From: Aporrectodea caliginosa
Taxonomy: Eukaryota; Annelida; Clitellata; Crassiclitellata; Lumbricidae
Direction of reading: 5' to 3'
NCBI GenBank assembly: GCA_020284085.1
Contig: JACEVL010000990.1
Span: forward strand, 115,001 to 179,000
Length of the DNA stretch: 64,000 bases
The notes beneath the pieces were generated by a model. It was given only the letters and a program-made list of their open reading frames with translations, was not told where the DNA came from and ran no database searches. Below are positions 34,601 to 46,600 of this stretch, piece after piece. Each line of letters opens with the position of its first letter. Within the stretch, counting starts at the first letter, position 1. Both the position numbers and the translations under genes were made by a program.

Positions 34601-37600
34601 GGAAAACCTTTTAATTTGTACTGTGATAGTAGTGATTTTGCAGTAGGAGCTGTTTTAACACAGATGGATGATAAGGGAATAGAACGCCCTGTATCATTTA
34701 TAAGTCAGAAATTGACTGACACCCAGAAGAGATGGGCAACTGTAGAGAAAGAAGCCTATGCTATTGTTTGGGCTCTAAATAAGTTAAAAGAGATAATCAT
34801 TGGATCTAAAGTTCACATCTTTACCGATCACAATCCTTTAACTTATCTGACTGAATCTATGTCTAAGTCTGCTAAACTGGTGCGTTGGGCTTTAGCACTG
34901 CAAACTTTTGATGTAGAAGTTAATTATAAGAAAGGACGATTAAATGTTGTAGCAGATTGTTTATCTAGATTATAAGATTGTTCATTTACTGTATTGTATA
35001 GTATTAAGTTTATTGCATAATTTAGTACATGATGATTTCGCAAATTTTTAAGTTTAATTTGCTCAATCCAAAGAAAGGGAAGGAGGTAATGTGAACAAAT
35101 GTTTTGCATATATAATGAGCACAGGTGTTCTTTAGGTTGATATATATATAATGTGTATCGATTGTTAAGCGTTTTAGTCTTAGGCCTTAGTTGCGCTGTC
35201 GGCTCGTGGGCGCTTGGCCTAAAGTAGCCTAAACATTGGCTGACGGTAGATTGTTTTACACGTGCAGTTAGCGCGCCAAACTTAGAAACTGCTGATGACA
35301 GTGAATTTGAACAATACAGTGTAGTACAGTTGTTTTAAGGCAAGAGTGTAGTTTGTTGTTATTAAACTGTGTTTGAAGAAAGAAAGAAACATTCAAAGAA
35401 CTGTGTCAATTTAATTCTTAAACAGTTAGAAGACGTTGAGCAATTTATATGTAGAGATAAGGAAAGTTCTTGAGGTAGGTCACAACTAAGAAGATGCTCA
35501 TTAGAGTGGTGATAGATGAATTTCTCTATTACAGTGCTGTCACACTGTTGCTGTGTGTACGTGATTACAGGCAAAACTTAGCAGTTGTATTAGATTGCAT
35601 AATACAAGACATTAAGATGAATTAGAAGCTAATAAGGGAGGTAAAGATAGAAGGATAAGGTTTGGCAATTCACTGAATTGTTCACTCCAGGCCCCATTGC
35701 CAACAATTTGTAAGGGAAAAAGTGACTTGACACTGAGATAAAGCTGCATTATCTTAGGCACAGGAACTACCACAACTCCTTTCTTGTGCCTATAATTACT
35801 TATATATATGTGCAATGTTTGTGCATCAGCAGTTGATATTACTCTAGGTACACGAAGCAATTTAATTCAGGTTTACACTTTTGGCTCAGTGATGAATGGC
35901 TAGCTTTGTGACATTTTATGCTCATAAATGTCTGATTGCTTCAAATCTACTTACATAGCTTACTATTGTGTCATTGTATATAATTTCGTAAAGCCGACAA
36001 GTGCCTTGGAGGAGTTCTTAAAATGTCTTTTATCAATGTACCTGAGTTCTGATTTCTCTGAGTCAACTGACCACCAGCAGATTATAACCTTTAACTATGG
36101 TTTAATTCGAAGCAATCGCATTATGACAATAGTGCTGTAGAAGTCATTAGATTAGATAAGTCATATGATTCAATAAGTCATTAGAGTAGAGGAGTCAGTC
36201 GATGGCACATCATCTGATTCATCAACTGAGGAAAGCCAGCCCAACAAGATAGGACTGAACATAAATCGTCCTAGGTGCAGTAAACCCTGTTCCAAAACCC
36301 TTGCTACTTTTACCAGAGATACAAAACCGTATTTCTTTTAAACAAGTTATTTTAATTAACCAATATGACTGTTAGTTCCTGGTACATTTATTGCTCCTGT
36401 ACTAATATTTTGTTCCCAATGGATCATATGTACAGGTAAAAAAACTAATCAATTTTTGTTTTTTCCTGCCATTAGATTTTACATTGCAACGAACGGGGAC
36501 CCCAGAACACGACATTTGTTTAGGTAAGCCTTTGTTGTCAGAAGCTGTTAGGTCAAATTTTATTTCTATGAGTAGCTTTTATTCGCTGTTACATTTTGCT
36601 TGCTGTCAGTAGATTCTCAATCATTCTCAAATGTTCAAGGGACGTGATCATGCATTCCCGTAGCTAAATATTTGCATGACATGTACCCTTATGTCCTGTT
36701 ACGATTAGTGTATTTGTATCAGTACATAACTTTGGTTGTGTTGTTGAAACCAGGGTGTCTGTGCTGAATGGTGCTGGGCGTCTCCATACACCTGTTTGCC
36801 TTACATGTCAAATGTCTGATGGGTGTCAGTATGTCCACGCATCGTTCAGTCACTCTGGCAAGTATTATATTCTGCACTGCCTTGGACCAGATGTGCCAAC
36901 TTACATCCTGAAAAGTACCTTTGATGAAACAGGTATGTTGGAAATTAACTGCAAAGGCATGTTGGTCATAAAATAAAAATAGGTTTATTTAAACTAAAAT
37001 GCCAAGTGGGATACTGAAAAGAACTTGGTACTTAATAACCATAATTATACTAAGAAGTATTTTGTAAATATAGTGAAAAGGAGGTATACTGGAGGCGATA
37101 TAAAAAGAGGTATTTTGAAAACAAACATAATATTAGACATGAAATAAAAAGGAGGTATTATATTGAAATACTAAGAGGTATGATGGTATTTGACAGCGAT
37201 TATCTCTTCAACTTATAGTTATAGGTGGTAGGCCACATGAACAAGTGTTCTGTAACATTATATCTTACATTTGAATAGCCACAGAGATCATAATGTATGC
37301 ATAATGTGCCTGTAACTTTATTGCTGAAATGGCTTAGAATGTGTCAATGTTTTTGTTGACCTTCTGTGAAGAGCGAATGGTTGAAGACAACGTCAAGCTC
37401 CAGACCTTGCTGTCCACAAAGGCTCTGCCAAAGAAGGAATTCTACGAGGTCAACTCAGATGATGGCCAAAGTATGTACAACTGTGTACGTAGCCTTGTTC
37501 GTTGATCGTATTTCAATAGCATATTAGCATGCATGTTGCATTTATATACGTATTGATTTTAAGGAGGCACTGAAGTCAAAGACTATGGCCTCCAAGGTTA

Positions 37601-40600
37601 CACACAATTCAGCATTGCAGAGACTGTGACCATGACTGTCGACATTCTATTTTAATTTGTTACATGTAGTTGGGATACAGTGTAGTACAGTTGTTTTAAG
37701 GCAAGAGGTGAGTTGTTGTTATTTAATTAAAATAGGGTTGAAGAAAAAGAAAAAGAAACATTCAAAGAACTGTGTCACCTTAATTCTTAAACAGTTAGAA
37801 GACGTTGAGCAATTTATAAGTGTAGAGATAAGGAAAGTCTTTTGAGTTAGGTCACAACTAAGAAGAAGAAGAAGAGTTGGTGACACTTTTCTTCTTCCTC
37901 TATTTTGTTTTCACTGAGCACTGTCACAAGGACACAAGGTCTGTTTATCTATATCTCTGCTTTTGTTGTTTGAACTTGTTTCTGTCTTTGTATCTTCCAT
38001 CTTCTGCTTCTCTGCAATGTCTGCACAGTGAGACAGAAAACTCAGGGATATAGATTGTTGGATTTAATTTGGGAATCAATTGTTTCCACTGATCCCACAG
38101 AGAATTGTTTTTGTTAAACAGCCATCAGGTCCTGGAGTTCGAGTTTTCCTGACTGAAGGATTATGGGATGTGACAGACGTCGTTGGCTATGACTACAGTT
38201 CAAATAACGTGTAAGTAAGTAAGATCAGATATGATTGCAGGTGCTCATTAGAGTGGTGATAGATGAATTTCTCTATTACAGTGCTGTCACACTGTTGCTG
38301 TGTGTACGTGATTACAGGCAAAACTTAGCAGTTGTATTAGATTGCATAATACAAGACATTAAGATGAATTAGAAGCTAATAAGGGAGGTAAAGATAGAAG
38401 GATAAGGTTTGGCAATTCACTGAATTGTTCACTCCAGGCCCCATTGCCAACAATTTGTAAGGGAAAAAGTGACTTGACACTGAGATAAAGCTGCATTATC
38501 TTAGGCACAGGAACTACCACAACTCCTTTCTTGTGCCTATAATTACTTATATATATGTGCAATGTTTGTGCATCAGCAGTTGATATTACTCTAGGTACAC
38601 GAAGCAATTTAATTCAGGTTTACACTTTTGGCTCAGTGATGAATGGCTAGCTTTGTGACATTTTATGCTCATAAATGTCTGATTGCTTCAAATCTACTTA
38701 CATAGCTTACTATTGTGTCATTGTATATAATTTCGTAAAGCCGACAAGTGCCTTGGAGGAGTTCTTAAAATGTCTTTTATCAATGTACCTGAGTTCTGAT
38801 TTCTCTGAGTCAACTGACCACCAGCAGATTATAACCTTTAACTATGGTTTAATTCGAAGCAATCGCATTATGACAATAGTGCTGTAGAAGTCATTAGATT
38901 AGATAAGTCATATGATTCAATAAGTCATTAGAGTAGAGGAGTCAGTCGATGGCACATCATCTGATTCATCAACTGAGGAAAGCCAGCCCAACAAGATAGG
39001 ACTGAACATAAATCGTCCTAGGTGCAGTAAACCCTGTTCCAAAACCCTTGCTACTTTTACCAGAGATACAAAACCGTATTTCTTTTAAACAAGTTATTTT
39101 AATTAACCAATATGACTGTTAGTTCCTGGTACATTTATTGCTCCTGTACTAATATTTTGTTCCCAATGGATCATATGTACAGGTAAAAAAACTAATCAAT
39201 TTTTGTTTTTTCCTGCCATTAGATTTTACATTGCAACGAACGGGGACCCCAGAACACGACATTTGTTTAGGTAAGCCTTTGTTGTCAGAAGCTGTTAGGT
39301 CAAATTTTATTTCTATGAGTAGCTTTTATTCGCTGTTACATTTTGCTTGCTGTCAGTAGATTCTCAATCATTCTCAAATGTTCAAGGGACGTGATCATGC
39401 ATTCCCGTAGCTAAATATTTGCATGACATGTACCCTTATGTCCTGTTACGATTAGTGTATTTGTATCAGTACATAACTTTGGTTGTGTTGTTGAAACCAG
39501 GGTGTCTGTGCTGAATGGTGCTGGGCGTCTCCATACACCTGTTTGCCTTACATGTCAAATGTCTGATGGGTGTCAGTATGTCCACGCATCGTTCAGTCAC
39601 TCTGGCAAGTATTATATTCTGCACTGCCTTGGACCAGATGTGCCAACTTACATCCTGAAAAGTACCTTTGATGAAACAGGTATGTTGGAAATTAACTGCA
39701 AAGGCATGTTGGTCATAAAATAAAAATAGGTTTATTTAAACTAAAATGCCAAGTGGGATACTGAAAAGAACTTGGTACTTAATAACCATAATTATACTAA
39801 GAAGTATTTTGTAAATATAGTGAAAAGGAGGTATACTGGAGGCGATATAAAAAGAGGTATTTTGAAAACAAACATAATATTAGACATGAAATAAAAAGGA
39901 GGTATTATATTGAAATACTAAGAGGTATGATGGTATTTGACAGCGATTATCTCTTCAACTTATAGTTATAGGTGGTAGGCCACATGAACAAGTGTTCTGT
40001 AACATTATATCTTACATTTGAATAGCCACAGAGATCATAATGTATGCATAATGTGCCTGTAACTTTATTGCTGAAATGGCTTAGAATGTGTCAATGTTTT
40101 TGTTGACCTTCTGTGAAGAGCGAATGGTTGAAGACAACGTCAAGCTCCAGACCTTGCTGTCCACAAAGGCTCTGCCAAAGAAGGAATTCTACGAGGTCAA
40201 CTCAGATGATGGCCAAAGTATGTACAACTGTGTACGTAGCCTTGTTCGTTGATCGTATTTCAATAGCATATTAGCATGCATGTTGCATTTATATACGTAT
40301 TGATTTTAAGGAGGCACTGAAGTCAAAGACTATGGCCTCCAAGGTTACACACAATTCAGCATTGCAGAGACTGTGACCATGACTGTCGACATTCTATTTT
40401 AATTTGTTACATGTAGTTGGGCTCCGTGTGTGTGTGCACTATTTTGCTAGCTGGTGAAATTTCTGTGTTCTTATTGACACTGGTCATTATTTAAGCTAGT
40501 ACAGAAAGCACCTGTGATTATATGAGTGGTACTATATGAACTTCCTTAATGAATAAATAATGTGATTTACATTAATTTCACATGATAGTCAAATGGTTTG

Positions 40601-43600
40601 AAACCCATGTCACAGAGGTGAAAAGCTAATACGTGGCACCTAACTTTAAATAATTACTTTCATTATTAACTATTGTTTTACGACATTAAAAACAATAGGT
40701 TAACAATTTACCTGGGACAAAGGAGAAATTATATTATTCACCTGAGGTAGAAAGGATCCCTCTGGACATAAGTATGAAAGTGTAGAAGTAAAAAATTTCT
40801 GAAACTACCATTGCCATCTAAGTTCACCAGGAGTTCTAGTCACACTGAAATGTTGAAATATCTTTAAATCCTGTCAGTAATACGTATATGTGATCTCTTT
40901 TGCTTTTCAGAATTTTGGGTGCAAGTTCTGCTACCACCTCTACTCCGGAAAGAACAGATCTACGTCTATCCAATGGTCCTTCTCGTGTAAGTCTGCATCA
41001 TCATTTGATCAATAATTAATAATAATAATCATTAATATTTATTTATTTAAAGACTTGTTACATGCATAAAGTCACTAAATCTGAAGCTGAGGCATAAATA
41101 ATATTTAAAATTTACATACAGTTAATGGTGATTGTAAGGAAAATCAGGCCTTGTCATAAAAACCACCAGGAAAAGTGCTTCTGAAGGCTGTAGCATTTTG
41201 ACATTTGATGCAGATAGAAAGGTGCTGAAAGAGGCATAGTGTGCATCACATCTATTTCCTGAGACAGATGACCACCGGTGGCTAAGCTCTTGGAGAAATT
41301 CTGCTCTCTCAGCATTAATAGGAGTTTCTATAGCAACAGGTATAAACATGTGTTTTGCAGGTAATACACGTGCTTATCCCTTTCTATTTTTATTTTTATT
41401 ACTATTATTATGCATTTGACGTTGTAGTGATGAGTGGCCTGGCTCACAGACTGTCACCTGGCAACATCACATAGATTTCTCGACCTACTTGGCGAGCTCC
41501 GATAATGTCGTCGTGGTAACAGCTGACGGAAGAGGAAGCGGAGGACGGGGTGATAGATGGCGCCAGGCGATTCACAAGAGAATTGGATCGGTCGATCTGC
41601 ATGATCAAATCCAAGCGGCCAAGTAATACTTGCTATCACTAAAGTCTTTGCACAGTGATTCAGTGTTGAAAAGCTATATATGGCTTCAACCTAGAAAGCT
41701 TAAGAAACATTTCCAACCTGTGTGCATGCATGCACAAATAGCAGTGCTTCTGTTAAACTTAGCATTACCCTCCTTCTTTAGCCGTGCTTGAGATGGGCAC
41801 TACCAGAGTACTGGCAGTGGCAGTTTTATGCACATGTATGCATCCAAATACTTTATATAGTGCCTCTTGAGGCTTCACAATGATGCTGCTTAGGATAGTC
41901 TCATACTGTTCAAGTTAATTAATTAAAAAGTTCATCAGCAGGCAGACATTGCTTAGTTAACTAGAAAGTCACTCTGTATCTAGACACTTAATTTGTTGCC
42001 TTTTAAGTACAAGTCTCTCAAAACCGACCTTAATTTACACCTTTCAGATCTGTTATATAGATATGTTTTAGCACCTTAGTTAGGCCATTGCAAGGCAATT
42101 TATCAAAAGATTCTGATCAGTTACAAAGTACAGGCATAACTAAACTTGGACAATATATCATAATGAGGCACATAGTGACATGGTATTCACCTCGTATTGT
42201 ATGTATGAGGTGCATGATAACTAGTGGCTTATTTGCTGGATTTTTATTTTTCTCTGTTTGCCTCTTTCAAAACCAGATTTGTTCGTGATACATTTAATTA
42301 CGTCGACAAAGAACGGGTCGCTGTTTTTGGAAAGGTCAGTTTACTTTGTTGCTTTTGGTTTTAGAGGTCATAACCTTGTTAGCGTTAATAACTGTTTTAA
42401 GTTGATGTTTATGTTGGAAATCTCAAAGGTGCTGTGTAACCTTACTAAGTGAAATTATGTATAGCTGCAAGATTTTTTTAAAGTGTTATACATGTCAGAT
42501 GTCTTGACAAGGTGTATGCAAATTTATCAGATTAAAGTTGTATTAAAGACAAATGGTCTTTAAAGAAATAGGCAATACCTAAATGCTGGGTTAACATTAA
42601 TATTTATTTAATTGAATTTACAACAGTCATATGGTGGCTACGTTGCGACTCGAGCATTGGGCAGCGAGACAAACATCTTCAGGTGTGGTGTCGCTATCTC
42701 ACCTGTAACGAATTGGAGATACTATAGTAAGTATGATATACACTCATTATTGTGTCATTATATGTCATGTGCGTAGGTATGTATGTGGCCACTTTAGTAG
42801 CACCTTTTAAATATACGAAAAAGTGCTTCTCATTAGTCTGCACGCCATCTTTTTTTAAGTAGGTGAATTAGTTAGGCACCGGCTTCTTGGACTAGTACTT
42901 GAAGTGAAATTTTTGTAAATATATTTATTTAATACCCTTACAGTAGCTCAGAGTTGTGTTTGGATTGTATTTGATTAGGTTATGCCATATATACGACTAC
43001 TAAGACACATAGAAAAAGTACTTAGCTGATCTTGTAATATGGAGGAAATAGAGTGCATGAAGTTCTTAATGCTCATTTGCTCAGAACTATGCATATTCAA
43101 TAAAAAAATACATTATTATTGTACACAACAGTAATGTAGATAAGGTAAGGTAAAGTAACCAGTTTACTGCACACAGTCCGAGCAGTCTGGATGCTATGAC
43201 GTGTACTTTACATTACGTAAACATGTGTCAACTGGTGTACGTGCTTTCGTTACATTGCATGACATCAGTCCATTCAGTTTTTTTAATAGGTTAACACTTA
43301 ACGATGAGCGTGTGCTAAAAGCGACTGTGAAGTCAGTGCAGCTCGTCGTTAAATTGTTAAATGGTTTTTACTTGCAAATAATTTTTGTGTGTTAGATGTT
43401 TTCACTGCTGAGAAGTTGCTTGGCCTAGTAGAGAACGATGGCATCAATTTCAAAATCTACAATGTATGTATGATTCTCATTACATATTACTCTTTTCTTT
43501 GTAGGACATATTTATAGCAGTAAATTAATTTACTTGTAGCATTAAATCATAATAAATGCATGTCTTCTTGTGTATTAGGCCATCCTGGAGGAACAGTTCC

Positions 43601-46600
43601 CTTGAAGGCTTACTCTGTTCCACCAAAAGCAATTTACACATTGCCATTCATTTCGATGCATCATTCATTCATGCTTTCTGTCATTTTCTGTCATTTGCTG
43701 TGTTATTCCATGTTTCCCATGTCTTGTTTGATTTCCTTTGGGCTTTGAACCGGGCTTGCCCAGGAATTTGATTTGCATACCAATTTTGCCCTGAGCATTA
43801 TTGCAGTGGTGCTACAGAATTTCTCCAATTTTATCATTATTATTATTATTTGTTTTTTTAATTTAATTAATTTAAAAAAAAAAATAATGATTATCATTGT
43901 TATATTATAGTTTATTTCTTCACAAAGCCAACAAACTCATAAACAGACTAATTAAATTGACTTTTTTCAGTTAGCTGGACTTATAAAACCATCATTTGGT
44001 CTTGGCTATTATTATCATCATCATCATCATCATCATCATTGTGACTATTCATTCACTTGTTCATTCAGCTTTTAATCAGGTTGGATCTAATAAATGTTTG
44101 CTGTCCATTGTTCCAGGATGCTCAGATATCCATCAAATCCGAACATTATCGAGGCAAACACTTGCTTCTCATACATGGCACCGCGGATGGCAAGTACACT
44201 TGTGACTGTAATTGTTACAGAGCATTTATATATTTGATGTCTGGTGGCCATGACTAGGCAGTGTTTGCGTCTTTAGTCATTCATCTTAAAGTTCATCTCA
44301 AAACAAAATTTGTTCTGTAGTTCTTTCATGTTTGGATTGCCAGGCCCGCCGAGAGGGGGCAAAAACCCAGGGGCCCGGCGACTTTAGGGGCCCGGGCTGG
44401 GCCCAGCAATCAACTTATGAAAAATATTATAATCAGTTATACAAAGTTTATGATTTATGCCTTTTAAAATATAATATTACGGACACTTAACTACTATAGT
44501 TGCATATATAAATATAATTTTATAGGGTTGTACTCGCACTATTATTATTTCAGTTTGTTTAAAAAAATTTCCTCATAAAGTCTAAGGATAGTTAGGGCCT
44601 GGCCTGGCAATCCAAACATGAAAGAACTACATAACAAATTTTGTTTTGATAGTTAGTTAACCCTTTAATGACGAGCTGCCTATGGTTTCCCATACATTTT
44701 AGTACACGCTCGTCATTAAAGGGTTAAGGATAGTGACTGCTCTGCCTAGGGGCCCGGAATTATTGTCGGCAGCCCTGTGGATTGCAGTGATGAGTGATTG
44801 AGTGTTTCAAAGTTACTACACGGGTTTGCTGGACTGTATGTATGAGCAAGTCATAACTGCAAGTTGGTGTAAGTTGGCTAGTCGGTACTTAGGGCAGATA
44901 AACAATAGGGCAGCCCTCATAAAATAATTAAAATTTACAGAATTTTTGGTCACAGTTCCAGTCTGTTACATGGGATGAACTGGCTGTTGCCTCTGCATGC
45001 TTCTTGAAAGTACAGCCATTTCAGTGGTTGGACCATCTACCTGGAATGGACTTCCTCTAGAGCTGTGTCTTCTTACACCTTTTATCAAAGGTTGCAAACT
45101 TCTATCTTGCTGAGTTTTGTTTGGTAGCATTTCTTAGTGGATATATTAAACTTAATATACTTTGTGAGTAAATTGTTGCCTATATATTTTGATGGTGCTA
45201 TATGAATTCTTTTTCATAGTATATGGTACTTACATTACCAGCATCTCTGGATGCATCTTTGTCTGATCTGTGGGCTCGTTTTGCTTTCAGAAAACGTTCA
45301 TTTTCAACACACTGCCCAGCTGATTAAATCGCTGACAAGCGCAGGAGTTGATTTCAATGTGCAGGCAAGTCTCATAATTAATTATGGTTCTAGTTGCTGG
45401 AAATTTCAGGAAAATATAGTTGGTTTCCAGCAAACAGATGGCGCCAGTATCAATAATAAGGCATCAAATCAACAGACTGTAAAACAGAAGCATTTCAGCT
45501 TGTTCTAAGTCGCACCTCTTTAGATCTTTTGGATAGCCATACTTCAGTGCCTTGATGGATTCTTAATGGCAAAATCAACATAGACCTGTTAACAGAGCTG
45601 CCCTATTTCAATGGTACAGTAATTTATAGGATTAGTACATGTAATAGTATTGTTCTGGTTGTAATTTAAAGCAGAGCAGATAATTTAGTTATGTCAGGCA
45701 TACATAACTTCCTCCTTGCTGGTCCTGCAGTTTTAATCGAAAAGTATCAACTATTTGGGCTATCAAGGTCTTTTAACACCTTTTGATTGGATTAGAGTGG
45801 TTTACACAGCTGCTTATCAGGTTACTAGCAATTTTTACCCGGCGTTCGCCCGGGTTTTCCCCAGGCGTAATTTTTAACGGCTGCAAATAAAGGCTACTTA
45901 CTTACTATATTTGCTGATGGGCTTCAAATATTTTAAAAAAATGTCCATATATCTGAATGGAAACGATATTTAGAGGTGAACATAGTTGCTTTGCCCGTGT
46001 ACTGCACGGGTTATCTCTACCTTATAATTATAGGCAATATTATTATTTTGTTCCCCGTTCTTTACGGTTTATCTCTACCTGAAATAGGCGTATTATTTGT
46101 TCCCCGTACTACACTGGTTATTTCTAAATTAGAATAGGCGTATTATTTGCCGTTGGCCAGCGTGACGTAAGATTGCATATTTAGCCGCGTGACGTAATTT
46201 AAGATTGCATATTAATTTTAGTGACGTGGACAAATGGGCATGCTTATAATGTCCATAAATCGGAATTGAAAGCAAATTATGAGCTGAAAGTAATTGGGAT
46301 GAGATAGAAATTCGAATAGCTAAAGTAAGTTTCGAGTTGCTTTGACCTAGAAAATCGGCAATGGCCGTGGTTGCAAAAAATGTGAGCTTAGTGTAATTAG
46401 GTCACCAAATCTGTAAATGGTTGCGCTGACCTAGAAATTCGCCCGTGGCGACTTCTGATTGGTTGCTAGATGCTCCGTGTGACGTAAGATTGCTTATTAA
46501 GCATGCGTGACGTGAACAAATGGCCTTACTATGGGCGGTATTGAAATAAGCTCGCTGAAAAGTTAAATTTAAAATGGCCATATATCGGCGTTTAAATAAA

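Larger units (their letters stand above)
28751..37885 (+). mobile_element. Gmr1-like LTR retrotransposon (integrase before reverse transcriptase) with interrupted 3' LTR region
   Basis: 5' LTR 28751-29168, primer binding site 29172-29194, polyprotein 29447-34975, polypurine tract 35070-35089, 3' LTR from 35090. The 3' LTR copy stops at about 35494 without its last bases and is followed by 2,180 bp of host sequence. A diverged LTR segment (37675-37885) then reaches the proper LTR end. The pentamer CTTTT flanks the outer ends (28746-28750, 37886-37890), consistent with a target duplication around the whole block. Same orientation as the host peptidase gene, in the intron between its third and fourth detected exons. 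AT-rich, unlike the GC-rich gypsy element at 16-23 kb. Confidence 0.9.

Noticed and set aside
36755..36976. Second functional peptidase gene in copy A
   Set aside because: Only three exons are duplicated, out of order and out of phase with the preceding exon.
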